Assembly: GCA_945952105.1 (NCBI GenBank)
Contig: CAMFGZ010000012.1
Coordinates: 1-64,000, forward strand
Length of the DNA: 64,000 nt
Reading direction: 5' to 3'
Source: an uncultured Rhodospirillaceae bacterium
Lineage (GTDB): Bacteria; Pseudomonadota; Alphaproteobacteria; Reyranellales; Reyranellaceae
The translations under genes were made by a program, and so were the position numbers. Positions 24,313 to 32,440 of this stretch are shown here, piece by piece. Under the pieces are notes generated by a model. The model saw nothing but the letters and a program-made list of their open reading frames with translations, ran no database searches and was not told where the DNA came from. The stretch's first letter is position 1, and every line of letters begins with the position of its first letter.

Positions 24313-24624
24313 ATGCCGGGTCGCATACTGGTTATTGCCGTTGCAGCGATGGCACTCGGAGCCTGTGCGACCGAAACGCGGTTCGTGGTCGCGGACGACG
24401 CCTGTACGGCCTACGGTTTTCGCGCCGGTACGGCGGAGTATGCGAACTGCCAGTCGCGCGAGCAGGCGGCACGCCGCCAGGGAAGGGTGGCGAATACCGC
24501 CTATTCTTCGGATCAAGTGATGGCACAGTCCCAGGAAGCGTGCCGCTCCTACGGCATCGTACCGCCGAGCGCGGGCTTCGACCAGTGTGTTCAACGGGAA
24601 TTCGCGGCGCGACGGCCGCTTTAA
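24313..24624 (+). CDS. lipoprotein with two tandem Cys-containing repeats
   Basis: A 103-residue lipoprotein (lipobox ALGAC). The mature part holds two ungapped 27-residue repeats: one from DACTAYGFRAGTAEYANCQ to REQAARR, the other from EACRSYGIVPPSAGFDQCVQ to REFAARR. They share the pattern (D/E)AC..YG......(A)...C..RE.AARR. Each repeat carries two cysteines 15 residues apart, which could form an internal disulfide. Similar small lipoproteins are common in Rhizobiales and Rhodospirillales without assigned roles. The GNAT gene follows 9 bases later, so they are probably co-transcribed. Confidence 0.8.
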   Translation: MPGRILVIAVAAMALGACATETRFVVADDACTAYGFRAGTAEYANCQSREQAARRQGRVANTAYSSDQVMAQSQEACRSYGIVPPSAGFDQCVQREFAARRPL

Positions 24625-24633
24625 GGGCCTGAC

Positions 24634-24903
24634 ATGACGGTTATCCATAACGCTGCCCAGAGTCGTTACGAACTGCAGGTGGATCACGGGCTCGCCCTTG
24701 CCGCTTATCGTCAGCAAGGCGACTCGCGCATCTTCACTCACACCGAGGTGCCGCCGGAGGACGAGGGAAAGGGGATCGGCGCCAGGGTCGTGAAGGCGGC
24801 GCTCGAGGATACGCGAAAGCAGGGTTTTAGGATCGTGCCTGCGTGCAGCTTCGTCGTGGCTTATGTGCGGCGACACCCCGAATTCGACGACAGCCGGTCC
24901 TGA
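24634..24903 (+). CDS. GNAT-like N-acetyltransferase of the COG2388/YidJ type
   Basis: An 89-residue minimal GNAT fold. The acetyl-CoA pyrophosphate loop is EGKGIGARVVKAAL, preceded by IFTHTEVPPEDEG. The C-terminal IVPACSFVVAYVRRHPEFDD matches the family's conserved hPxCxfhxxYhxxHPE block. Substrates of this mini-GNAT family are not known. It converges with the DUF2177 gene, the two stop codons abutting at 24903/24904. Confidence 0.88.
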   Translation: MTVIHNAAQSRYELQVDHGLALAAYRQQGDSRIFTHTEVPPEDEGKGIGARVVKAALEDTRKQGFRIVPACSFVVAYVRRHPEFDDSRS

Positions 24904-25299
24904 TCAGGGCCGGACCACGAAGAAGGTGACGAGTGTCGTTACAGCCGTTGCAGCGGCACCCCAAGCGAGATCGACTGCGCTCACGGCCATAGGCCATCCG
25001 CGTAACGTCGCCAGGTTGGTGATGTCGTAGGCCGCGTACACGCAGAAGCCGAAAAGGCCGCCGTAGAGCAGCGCACTGCTCCACGTTCCCGCGCTGACTG
25101 CTGGGGGCACCGCAAAAACCGCGATGCCGGCGGCGTGGATCAGGTAGAAGAGAATGGCCACGCTCCAGATCGGTTGATCGAGGAGCATATGGCCCAGTCG
25201 CGCCTTGTAGAACTCCCGGCTGACGACGCCCAGCCAGATGCCGTCCAGAATGGCCAGGACGACGAGCGCGACGATGTAGCTGAGCGCGAGAGTTTTCAT
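24904..25299 (-). CDS. DUF2177 family membrane protein
   Basis: A 131-residue four-span membrane protein. Family features are the N-terminal YIVALVVLAILDGIWLGVV, then YKARLGHML, IWSVAILFYLIHAAGIAVFA, and GGLFGFCVYAAYDITNLATL with the polar YDITN motif in a membrane helix. These proteins are widespread in Proteobacteria with no defined function. The 44-residue membrane protein gene lies 16 bases upstream on the same strand, so they likely form a two-gene unit. Confidence 0.9.
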   Translation of the reverse strand: MKTLALSYIVALVVLAILDGIWLGVVSREFYKARLGHMLLDQPIWSVAILFYLIHAAGIAVFAVPPAVSAGTWSSALLYGGLFGFCVYAAYDITNLATLRGWPMAVSAVDLAWGAAATAVTTLVTFFVVRP

Positions 25300-25315
25300 T
25301 CGTTCAATGAGCCTA

Positions 25316-25450
25316 TCAGTGCGGGATCAGCAGGTACCAGGCCAGCGCGAGCGCTGCGATGGCGCCCACCGACGATAGGGCAAGAACCAGGAAGACGCGA
25401 CCGGTGACGACACCGCTTCTCGCTTCGGTGGGGGTGAGTTCGGGCTGCAT
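25316..25450 (-). CDS. 44-residue single-span membrane protein
   Basis: The reverse strand encodes [20 protein letters not shown], followed by a hydrophobic helix [20 protein letters not shown] and LIPH. The ribosome site is strong (GGAGGT four bases before the ATG at 25450). It starts 61 bases from a GCAAC-N17-CGTT promoter on the same strand and precedes the DUF2177 gene. No family recognised; the product is likely an inner-membrane stress peptide. Confidence 0.62.
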   Translation of the reverse strand: MQPELTPTEARSGVVTGRVFLVLALSSVGAIAALALAWYLLIPH

Positions 25451-25510
25451 GCTACCTCCGCTGTTTGGATTGTTGTCCAAGCGAGGCGCGATCGCCTCGA
25501 TCGCGAAACC

Positions 25511-25536
25511 AACGCCGCTTCGCCGGACAGGGTTGC
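25511..25536 (-). promoter_or_regulatory. EcfG-like promoter facing the 44-residue protein and DUF2177 genes
   Basis: Read on the reverse strand: GCAAC (25536-25532), 17 bases, CGTT (25514-25511). It lies back to back with the canonical forward EcfG promoter at 25542. Confidence 0.4.
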
Positions 25537-25541
25537 CCGCC

Positions 25542-25567
25542 GGAACCGTCCCTTGCCTCCTGGCGTT
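25542..25567 (+). promoter_or_regulatory. EcfG-type promoter for the DUF1328 gene
   Basis: Exact GGAAC (25542-25546), 17 bases, CGTT (25564-25567), 45 bases before the ATG at 25612. Confidence 0.68.
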
Positions 25568-25611
25568 ACCCGCGCAGGAACCTGCCCGCCGGGCAACAGA
25601 GGAGTGAGAAG

Positions 25612-25779
25612 ATGTTGTATTGGTCCCTGATGTTTCTTGTCATTGCACTGATCGCCGGCATCTTCGGCTTCGGCGGCATCGCTTCGACAGCCACCGGCAT
25701 CGCGCAGATCCTTTTCGTGATCGCGCTTGTCCTTTTCATCGTCAGCCTGTTCACAGGCTTCGCCCGCCGCAACCTTTAG
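25612..25779 (+). CDS. DUF1328 (UPF0391) small membrane protein
   Basis: A 55-residue, two-helix membrane protein of the DUF1328/YtjA family. It opens [20 protein letters not shown], followed by [20 protein letters not shown] and a short basic tail FARRNL; every part fits the family. GAGGAG precedes the ATG. These proteins are commonly induced in general stress and stationary phase. An exact EcfG promoter lies upstream. Its stop overlaps the end of the convergent ATP-grasp-like gene by four bases. Confidence 0.93.
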   Translation: MLYWSLMFLVIALIAGIFGFGGIASTATGIAQILFVIALVLFIVSLFTGFARRNL

Positions 25780-26678
25780 CCGGCGAAGTGCTCGCGCAGA
25801 AGGAAGCGGGCCTCGTTTCCTGCCGCGCGATTCCAGCAATTTACGATGGCCACCCGGAAGCCTCCGGGTGGCATTGCATGTCGTTCCGGTGCGACTTCCT
25901 CGTGAAAGGTGATCTGGACGCTCGATACGGCCGGTAGGTTTTCGATGCGTTTCACGAGCGACCGGGGAGGGTGCCGGTAACGCGGCCCATGCGGCAGGAA
26001 AAGCACCACGCTATATCCCGTGCGCCTGTCGGTATCATCGAACACCCATTCTTTCTTCTCGTAGAGGCGGACCAGTGCCTCGACCCAGCCAGCGCCGTAG
26101 AGGTCCGGCCACTGGTCGGCGAACCTCAGATGCACCTCGATGATGCGTCCGCCGATCGTTTCCAGGTTGATCATGCCGGTATAGCCCGCGAGATGCTTGC
26201 GGCACCAAACGCCGCCCCACGTTTCGACCGCCGGGTCGCCACGGTCGAGAATCTTCCAGTGATCGAACGTGCCATCGCCCGAGGCGACTCCGATGGCATG
26301 GCGCCACCATTTTGGTACGCCATCGACCAGTGCAACGTCGCTGCTGATGTGCTCGCCTTCGAGCAGGGTCATCCACATGTGACCGGGGGTGTATGCGACT
26401 TCGTACTCTCTCTTCGAATGCAACGTTCGGCTGCCGACGCCCATGCCTTTCAGGTTATAGATCGGCTTTGAAAAGACGGGATACACGCTCGGTGCAATCC
26501 CGTGGGGCGCAGCTTCCAGACCCTGCCGAGTCGCGACCTGCAGCTTGTCGTAGGCCCAGCGATGATCCGGGTTCCAAAGCCAGGCATCCGAGTCCTCAGT
26601 TGGTATGAAGATGCTGGCAGGGCATGCAGCGTTCTCGAAATATTGTTTGCGCCACGGGTCGATCTCGCAAATCGGCAC
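25776..26678 (-). CDS. ATP-grasp-like protein next to the ergothioneine genes
   Basis: A 300-residue protein with an ATP-grasp pattern that I infer from motifs. They are [20 protein letters not shown] (Lys plus Gly-rich loop), [20 protein letters not shown] (Glu and the D-x-h-h-x-DG strand) and [21 protein letters not shown]. In the last, Glu-Val-His replaces the usual Glu-x-Asn metal pair. A GTG start at 26678 follows GAGGGA. It is divergent from egtB with a 102-base gap. ATP-grasp ligases join carboxylates to amines or thiols, so it could modify ergothioneine or a precursor. It may instead be unrelated. The exact family is not recognised. Confidence 0.6.
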   Translation of the reverse strand: MPICEIDPWRKQYFENAACPASIFIPTEDSDAWLWNPDHRWAYDKLQVATRQGLEAAPHGIAPSVYPVFSKPIYNLKGMGVGSRTLHSKREYEVAYTPGHMWMTLLEGEHISSDVALVDGVPKWWRHAIGVASGDGTFDHWKILDRGDPAVETWGGVWCRKHLAGYTGMINLETIGGRIIEVHLRFADQWPDLYGAGWVEALVRLYEKKEWVFDDTDRRTGYSVVLFLPHGPRYRHPPRSLVKRIENLPAVSSVQITFHEEVAPERHAMPPGGFRVAIVNCWNRAAGNEARFLLREHFAG

Positions 26679-26736
26679 TTGCTTCCCTCACGCCTACGAG
26701 CGGACGCTGACAAGGTGGTCGCAAGGCGCCGCTCTT

Positions 26737-26762
26737 GCAACTGAGACGCGCGGCACCACGTT
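26737..26762 (+). promoter_or_regulatory. possible EcfG-like promoter for egtBD
   Basis: GCAAC (26737-26741), 17 bases, CGTT (26759-26762). The start codon is only 19 bases away, so the leader would begin almost at the GGAGG ribosome site (26772-26776). This makes it the least certain of the set. Confidence 0.3.
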
Positions 26763-26780
26763 ACGGCCTGCGGAGGTACC

Positions 26781-27965
26781 GTGCCCCATTTGCAGACGCG
26801 TTCCGTGCAGGCGCACGGTCTCGACGCCTTTCTTGCTGTTCGTCGTCGTACGGAAGAATTGGCTGCACCACTGTCCCCCGAGGACCAGACGGTGCAATCG
26901 ATGCCGGACGCCAGTCCGACGAAATGGCATCTCGCGCACACGACATGGTTCTTCGAAACCTTCGTCCTGCGCCCGCATGCGTCCGGCTATCAGCCCTTCG
27001 ACCCGGCGTTCGAGTATCTCTTCAATTCCTATTACGAGGCCGTGGGGCCGCGGCATCCTCGACCGCAACGCGGATTGATCACGCGGCCCGGTGTCGAGGA
27101 AGTGCTTTCGTATCGCCGGCATGTCACGGACGCGATGAAGGATTTTCTGAGCAGCGATCATAACGTGCAGGGGCTCGTGGAGCTTGGTCTGCACCACGAG
27201 CAACAGCATCAGGAACTGATCCTGATGGACATCAAGCATGCCCTGTCGATGAATCCGCTTCGGCCCGCGTATCGACCGGCGCGCATGCAGGCGTTGCAGT
27301 CACCGGAGTCGTTGGCCTGGCGTGAATTCGAGGGCGGGCTGGTCGAGACCGGCCATGACGGGCAGGGATTCGCCTTCGACAATGAGGGGCCGCGCCATCG
27401 TTCCTGGCTGGATGCTTTCGCTATCGCCATGCGTCCCGTGAATTGCGGCGAGTATCTCGCCTTCATCGAGGATGGCGGTTACCGGCGTGCGGAGTTCTGG
27501 CTGTCGGCCGGCTGGGACTGCGTGAACAGCCGGGGCTGGGAGGCGCCTCTCTACTGGGAGAAGAGGAACGGCGTCTGGCGCGTCTTCACCCTGTCGGGCC
27601 TCGAGCCGGTCGATCCCTCGCGCCCCGTTTGTCATGTGAGCGCTTTCGAGGCGGCGGCCTTCGCCAAGTGGTCGGGCAAGCGGCTGCCCCGCGAAGCCGA
27701 ATGGGAGGTCGCGTCGGAGGTCCTGCAAGGCAAGGGCGAAGTCTGGGAATGGACCGCCAGCCCATACGTGGCCTATCCGGGCTATCGGGAGCCGGCTGGC
27801 GCTGTCGGCGAGTACAACGGCAAGTTCATGGCGAGCCAGATGGTCCTGCGCGGCGGCTGCGGCGCGACGCCGGAAGACCATGTCCGTCCCACCTATCGCA
27901 ATTTCTTTCCGCCCGACGCGCGTTGGATGTTCGGTGGAATTCGCCTCGCGGAGGATCTTCGATGA
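26781..27965 (+). CDS. egtB: ergothioneine biosynthesis sulfoxide synthase
   Basis: A 394-residue non-heme iron enzyme that attaches a cysteine-derived sulfur to trimethylhistidine. The DinB-like N-terminal domain has [11 protein letters not shown] (His50, His53) and [10 protein letters not shown] (His139 and His143 of the HxxxH iron site). The C-terminal half is a formylglycine-generating-enzyme-like domain ending in [20 protein letters not shown] and [16 protein letters not shown]. The GTG start at 26781 has GGAGGT just upstream. No egtA or egtC is near, so it may use cysteine directly rather than gamma-glutamylcysteine (inference). It overlaps egtD by four bases. Confidence 0.95.
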   Translation: MPHLQTRSVQAHGLDAFLAVRRRTEELAAPLSPEDQTVQSMPDASPTKWHLAHTTWFFETFVLRPHASGYQPFDPAFEYLFNSYYEAVGPRHPRPQRGLITRPGVEEVLSYRRHVTDAMKDFLSSDHNVQGLVELGLHHEQQHQELILMDIKHALSMNPLRPAYRPARMQALQSPESLAWREFEGGLVETGHDGQGFAFDNEGPRHRSWLDAFAIAMRPVNCGEYLAFIEDGGYRRAEFWLSAGWDCVNSRGWEAPLYWEKRNGVWRVFTLSGLEPVDPSRPVCHVSAFEAAAFAKWSGKRLPREAEWEVASEVLQGKGEVWEWTASPYVAYPGYREPAGAVGEYNGKFMASQMVLRGGCGATPEDHVRPTYRNFFPPDARWMFGGIRLAEDLR

Positions 27966-28921
27966 ACGTGCCGCTTCTCGCCCTCGACGACGGCGCGCTT
28001 GCCGACCGTGACGATTTCCGCCGCGACGTGCTCGCGGGCCTCGGCGCTCTTCCGCGCGCGGTTCCCGCCAAGTATCTCTACGACGCCCGTGGCTCGGCGC
28101 TGTTCGACGCGATCTGCGAACTGCCGGAATACTATCCGACACGTACCGAGACGGCGATCTTGCGCGACTGCGCGGACGAGATCGCAAAGCTTGCCGGGCC
28201 GGGCTGCGCGCTCGTCGAATACGGCAGTGGCTCAAGCGTCAAGACCCGCATCCTGCTCGATGCGATGCCCGACCTTCACGCCTACGTGCCGATCGACATC
28301 TCGCGCCAGCATCTCGACGCGACGGCGGCCCGCCTGCGAAACGACTATGTCGGGCTGCGCGTCGATCCGGTGAGCGGCGACTATATGGCGCTCGACGCGC
28401 TGCCGGCGGGGATCAACGGTGCGCGGCGCATCGGCTTCTTCCCCGGCTCGACGATCGGCAATCTGACACCGGACGAGGCGATCCTGTTCCTGCGGCGCGC
28501 GCGCCGCCTGCTCCGTAGCAATGGCGCGCTGGTGCTGGGCGTCGATCTCAGGAAGGCCCCTCAGCGTCTGCATGACGCCTACAACGATGCGGCCGGCGTC
28601 ACGGCTCAGTTCACGCTTAACCTGCTGAGGCGCATGAACCGTGAACTCGATGCCAACTTCGACCTTTCGGCCTTCGCTCATGACGCGTTCTACAACGAGG
28701 CCGAAGGGCGCATCGAAATCTACCTCCGAAGCCTGCGCGACCAGACGGTGACGATCGCAGGCCGCCGCTTCGTCTTCGCCGCGGGTGAGCGCGTTCATAC
28801 CGAGTACTCGTACAAGTACGACAATGCCGGCATCGCCGAACTGGCGCGAAAGGGCGGGTTCTCCATCGCCCATACCTGGACCGATCCTGATCGCCTGTTC
28901 GCCGTGGTCTTTCTGAAGTAG
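27962..28921 (+). CDS. egtD: L-histidine N-alpha-methyltransferase
   Basis: A 319-residue SAM-dependent methyltransferase that trimethylates histidine to hercynine, the first step of ergothioneine synthesis. Motifs are [28 protein letters not shown] (EgtD hallmark, given by its ends), [18 protein letters not shown] for SAM binding, [20 protein letters not shown] and the C-terminal [13 protein letters not shown] overlap with egtB gives coupled translation. A strong hairpin follows at 28937. Confidence 0.96.
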   Translation: MNVPLLALDDGALADRDDFRRDVLAGLGALPRAVPAKYLYDARGSALFDAICELPEYYPTRTETAILRDCADEIAKLAGPGCALVEYGSGSSVKTRILLDAMPDLHAYVPIDISRQHLDATAARLRNDYVGLRVDPVSGDYMALDALPAGINGARRIGFFPGSTIGNLTPDEAILFLRRARRLLRSNGALVLGVDLRKAPQRLHDAYNDAAGVTAQFTLNLLRRMNRELDANFDLSAFAHDAFYNEAEGRIEIYLRSLRDQTVTIAGRRFVFAAGERVHTEYSYKYDNAGIAELARKGGFSIAHTWTDPDRLFAVVFLK

Positions 28922-28936
28922 TTCCCCCAAACAGGC

Positions 28937-28967
28937 AGCCCGCCCCTGACGGGGTCAGGAGCGGGCT
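28937..28967 (+). terminator. hairpin terminator after egtD
   Basis: AGCCCGC (28937-28943), C, CCTGAC, loop GGG, GTCAGG, A, GCGGGCT (28961-28967): 13 base pairs broken by one C/A mismatch, 16 bases after the stop. It lacks a T-tract. The rest of the gap (to 29099) contains CCAACGGCGGTTGG near 29040 and nothing else I can name. Confidence 0.55.
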
Positions 28968-29099
28968 TGGTGTAGGGCCGGACGGGGAGAGAGGCGCTGC
29001 TGAGCGGGGGCAGAGGCAACGCCAGTTATCCAGCCATACGGAACCAACGGCGGTTGGCCTGTGAAAGTTGCCGAACGCCCGAAAAAAAGAATCTACCCA

Positions 29100-29333
29100 C
29101 TAAGTCTTTGATTCTGCCGCAATAATTTCCGCGAGACGGGCCGTAAACTCGGCATGTACCGCCTCGTCGCGGATCTTCGGCAAAAATTCCCGCAGCATTT
29201 CCGCTCTCGCACCCGCCGGCGCTGCTTCGAGCTCCGTCTTGAACTGAGCAATCTCCGCCACTGTCGCGAAGCCCATGTAGGCATCGTCGGCCTCGTGGGC
29301 GAAGCAGGTGGGCGAAGCGGGGTCGTCGGGCAT
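29100..29333 (-). CDS. small helical protein of unknown function
   Basis: A 77-residue protein starting MPDDPASPTCFAHEADDAYM, with the remainder predicted as two or three charged helices (EIAQFKTELEAAPAGARAEM, LREFLPKIRDEAVHAEFTARL). The ATG at 29333 lies 7 bases after the stop of the amidohydrolase gene on the same strand, so it is probably the last gene of that operon. Its ribosome site is weak, suggesting coupling. No family recognised. Confidence 0.65.
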   Translation of the reverse strand: MPDDPASPTCFAHEADDAYMGFATVAEIAQFKTELEAAPAGARAEMLREFLPKIRDEAVHAEFTARLAEIIAAESKT

Positions 29334-29340
29334 GGTCGGC

Positions 29341-30468
29341 TTAGAGCGGGTGCCACCATTTGCCTGCAAGCACGACGCCTGTCGACAGGAGCCGCTGCTC
29401 GCCCACCAATTTCTCTCCGATCGAATCGGCGTAGTCGAACCTGCCACTCGCCCGGTCGATCACCGTGGCGTCGCCGACGTTGCCCACCTTCAGCGTGCCG
29501 ATCTCCGGCCGGTTGATCGCGGCGGCGGCATTCACGGTGGCGAGCCTGATCACGGTGGGAAGATCCACGCCGAGGCACAGGAACTTCGACATGGTCGTCA
29601 GCAGGTCGAAGGCCGGGCCCTCGATCGAGATCGCGTGCACGTCGGAGGAGATGACGTCGGGCAGGAAGCCGGCCGCCAGCATCTTGCGCGTCGTGCCGAA
29701 GCCGAACGAGCCGCCGCCATGGCCGATGTCGAAGATAACGCCGCGCTCGCGCGCCGCCAGGATCTCGTCGCGCACGTCGCCGCCCGGCTTGACGGGCGCG
29801 TTGGGGAAAGGGCGGAAGCAGTGGGTGAGGATGTCGCCCGGCCGCAGGCGGCTCACCACCTCGAGGCGCGATGGCGGCGGCGAGTCGAGATGCGCCATCA
29901 GCGGCAGGCCGGTCTCCTCGGCGACGTCGAGGGCGATGTCGAGCGGCATGATGCCGGAGTCGCCGCTCGCCGACTTGCCGACGCGCACCTTCACGCCGAG
30001 GATCAGGTCCTTGTGCTCGCGCGCGACACGAACGGCTTCGCGTGCATCGAGCAGCCGCATGTCGGCGGCTTCGCCCACCATCACCGTCTTGGAGAAGGCG
30101 AAGATGCCGGGGAAGGACACGTTGAGGAACGGCAGGATGCGGACTGGCGAGGTCTCGATCACATGCTTGCGGAAGCCATGGAAGTTGCCAGGGCCGGCGC
30201 TGCCGGCGTCGATGAAGGTCGTGACGCCGCCGGTGCGCGCGACCAGTTCGGCTTCGACGCCGAGCGAGGTGCCGCCCCAGTAGACGTGCGTGTGCAGGTC
30301 GATCAGGCCGGGCGAGACGATCTTGCCCGCGACGTCGCGTGTGTCCTTGCCTGACAGCCCGTCACCGATCGCGGCCACCTTGCCGCCGGCGAAGGCGATG
30401 TCGGTCGTCTTGTCGAGTCCCTGCGAGGGATCGATGACGCGGCCACCCTTGAGGACCAGATCGTTCAT
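29341..30468 (-). CDS. amidohydrolase/deacetylase family metallohydrolase
   Basis: A 375-residue cyclic amidohydrolase of the dihydroorotase-like superfamily. The N-terminal cap is LVLKGGRVIDPSQGLDK. The metal site opens with GLIDLHTHVYWGG (HxH), with a probable carbamylated Lys in LGVKVRVGKS, further His ligands in LMAHLDSPP and ILTHCFRPF, and the Asp in VISSDVHAI. A C-terminal VGNVGDATVIDRASGRF strand completes the cap. The branch includes enzymes annotated as deacetylases or dihydroorotase-like proteins; the substrate is unknown. The ATG at 30468 is preferred over longer starts reaching into the neighbour. Confidence 0.9.
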   Translation of the reverse strand: MNDLVLKGGRVIDPSQGLDKTTDIAFAGGKVAAIGDGLSGKDTRDVAGKIVSPGLIDLHTHVYWGGTSLGVEAELVARTGGVTTFIDAGSAGPGNFHGFRKHVIETSPVRILPFLNVSFPGIFAFSKTVMVGEAADMRLLDAREAVRVAREHKDLILGVKVRVGKSASGDSGIMPLDIALDVAEETGLPLMAHLDSPPPSRLEVVSRLRPGDILTHCFRPFPNAPVKPGGDVRDEILAARERGVIFDIGHGGGSFGFGTTRKMLAAGFLPDVISSDVHAISIEGPAFDLLTTMSKFLCLGVDLPTVIRLATVNAAAAINRPEIGTLKVGNVGDATVIDRASGRFDYADSIGEKLVGEQRLLSTGVVLAGKWWHPL

Positions 30469-30493
30469 TTCCGTTTCTTCCTTCCGACGCGTA

Positions 30494-31705
30494 TCACTTG
30501 CCCATCCTACTCCACTCGCGCCCCAATGCCCCAACTCGGGGCAGGGCAAGGCCTTCGAGGCCGAGCCACTCGGCCATTAGGCGCAGCTCCTCCCGCATCG
30601 GGGCAGCGACCTCGCTTGCCTCGATTCCCGGTTCGAGATGGGCAGCCGGCACCAGCAACCTGGAGTGGGCGCGGTCCGATTTCAGGTCGACTCGGCCAAC
30701 CAGCCGGTCGCCCAGCAGGAATGGCAGCACATAGTAGCCGTGCTTGCGCTTGGCGACGGGCGTGTAGATCTCGATGCGATAGAAGAAGTCGAAGATCCGC
30801 TCGGTGCGGTCGCGCTCCCAGATCAACGGGTCGAACGGCGCCAGCAGCGCCCGCGCCTCGATGTGCCGGGGCTGCCGCGCCTCGGGGTGCAGATAGGCCG
30901 GCGCTTTCCAGCCCTCGACGTCGACCGGGAGCAGGTCTCCCATCTCGACGAGTTCGGACAGTCGCGCTTTGGTATCCGTGACGGGCAGGCGGAAATAGTC
31001 ACGCAGGTCGAATTCGGTGGCGACGCCCAGCGCGCGGGCCGAGATTCGCAGGAGCTCGCGCTGGGCCTCCTCGGGGGACGGCGTGGGCAGGGCCTGGATA
31101 TCGACCGGCAGCACGCGCTGCGTGAGGTCGTAGACCCGCTCGAAGGTACCGCGCCGCGTCGCCGTGGTGACGATGCCGGCGTAGAACAGCCATTCGAGAG
31201 CGAGCTTGCCGTCGTTCCAACCCCACCACGGCCCACGCTTGGGCCCGCCGTCGGCCAATTCGGAGGCGGCGATGGGCCCGCGATCCTCGACCTCGCGACG
31301 AACCTCCTCGATGTAGGCGGCCTTCTCTCGGCGGAACTCCTGCAACTTGCCCTTGCTGGTGCCGGCGGCGGCGCGCTCCATGCGCCAGCGCAGCAGCGGC
31401 TGCGAGGCGAGCGGCAGCAGCGAGGCCTCGTGCGCCCAGAACTCGAAGAGCCCGCGGCGGCTCTGGCGGCCCCAGGCCAGCCCGTCGAGATGCGCGCTGT
31501 CATAGTTTCCCAGCCGGGAGAACAGCGGCAGGTAGTGAGCGCGCGCCAGCACGTTGACGGAGTCGATCTGGAGAAGGCCGAGCCGGTCGATGGAGCGCTT
31601 CACGTGGCCGAGATTGGAGGCGCCTTCGGGGCGCTGCTTACCGAAGCCTTGGGCCGCCAGCGCGATGCGCCGGGCGGCGGCCGCCGAAATTCTCTGACGC
31701 TTCAC
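30494..31705 (-). CDS. YcaQ/AlkZ-type DNA glycosylase (HTH_42 winged-helix protein)
   Basis: About 403 residues of the HTH_42 family. Studied members (E. coli YcaQ/AlkX, Streptomyces AlkZ) are DNA glycosylases that unhook interstrand crosslinks made by alkylating agents. The N-terminal ARRIALAAQGFG and the catalytic-region motif LGLLQIDSVNVLARAHYLP contain QID, the QxD form of YcaQ rather than the QxQ of AlkZ. Tandem winged-helix regions follow (LFEFWAHEASLLP; LLAPFDPLIWERDR). The start is GTG 31705 or TTG 31708, with no strong ribosome site. It is divergent from the VOC gene. Confidence 0.9.
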   Translation of the reverse strand: MKRQRISAAAARRIALAAQGFGKQRPEGASNLGHVKRSIDRLGLLQIDSVNVLARAHYLPLFSRLGNYDSAHLDGLAWGRQSRRGLFEFWAHEASLLPLASQPLLRWRMERAAAGTSKGKLQEFRREKAAYIEEVRREVEDRGPIAASELADGGPKRGPWWGWNDGKLALEWLFYAGIVTTATRRGTFERVYDLTQRVLPVDIQALPTPSPEEAQRELLRISARALGVATEFDLRDYFRLPVTDTKARLSELVEMGDLLPVDVEGWKAPAYLHPEARQPRHIEARALLAPFDPLIWERDRTERIFDFFYRIEIYTPVAKRKHGYYVLPFLLGDRLVGRVDLKSDRAHSRLLVPAAHLEPGIEASEVAAPMREELRLMAEWLGLEGLALPRVGALGREWSRMGK

Positions 31706-31757
31706 CAACGATGCCCCGTTTTGCCGGAGCGCAGAGTTGCCGATGCGGACCGCAGGC

Positions 31758-31782
31758 GCAACCGTCGTACCGTGCTGGCGTT
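31758..31782 (+). promoter_or_regulatory. EcfG-like promoter for the VOC gene
   Basis: GCAAC (31758-31762), 16 bases, CGTT (31779-31782), 37 bases before the ATG at 31819, within the 113-base divergent gap. Confidence 0.42.
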
Positions 31783-31818
31783 GCCTGCATCGTCCTCGCT
31801 GTATCGGAAGGAATCGTC

Positions 31819-32214
31819 ATGGAGACATATCGCGGGCGGCTGATCGATCATCTCCATCTCAAGGTGAAGGATCTCGATGCTTCGAAGAGATTCTACAAGG
31901 CCGCGATGGACGTGCTCGGGATCCCGCTCGTCGAGGGGGAAGGATACTTCTTTGCCGACGAGTTATGGGTCGATGTCGGGCCCGCCGTGGCGCATGTGCA
32001 CTTCGCGTTCCAGGCGAAGGATCGCGAGATGGTTGACCGATTCCATACCGCGGTCCTGGCCGCGGGCGGTCGCGACAACGGGCCGCCCGGCGAGCGGAAA
32101 TACCATCCCGGATACTACGCGGCGTTTGCCCTCGACCCCGACGGCAACAATGTCGAGGCGGTCCATCACGGCCCCCACGACCGCTCGTCCCAGAGCGTTC
32201 ACATCACCTGGTAG
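31819..32214 (+). CDS. VOC (glyoxalase/bleomycin-resistance) family protein
   Basis: A 131-residue vicinal-oxygen-chelate protein with paired beta-alpha-beta3 modules. RLIDHLHLKVKDLDASKRFY opens the first module (His ligand), VAHVHFAFQAKD the second, and FALDPDGNNVEAVHHG supplies the final Glu. This branch is often annotated as a putative lactoylglutathione lyase; the real substrate is unknown. GGAAGGAA lies 6 bases before the ATG. The 226-base gap after it (32215-32440) contains no gene or clear signal. Confidence 0.9.
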   Translation: METYRGRLIDHLHLKVKDLDASKRFYKAAMDVLGIPLVEGEGYFFADELWVDVGPAVAHVHFAFQAKDREMVDRFHTAVLAAGGRDNGPPGERKYHPGYYAAFALDPDGNNVEAVHHGPHDRSSQSVHITW

Positions 32215-32440
32215 AGAGGACTCATACCAGCTTCCCCATCAGGGGCGGGGCCGCCCGGGTAGCAGGAGGGGCCTGGCGAAACGCTCGCGCCGTCGACAAC
32301 ACATTGCCGTTCAAGAAGTCCGAGACTCGGGCAGCCGGTTCGTCGAAGCAGCTCTTTTGCACGCACCTTGTCCTCCCGAACAGCGTGCGCCCCTACGCCC
32401 GGACACTCGTGCATCCGAATGGGGAGAAGCGGTTCTGAAC

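Noticed and set aside
32215-32440. 226-base gap between the VOC and SGNH genes considered as a gene remnant or RNA
   Set aside because: No frame, hairpin-terminator or promoter pattern stood out on either strand.
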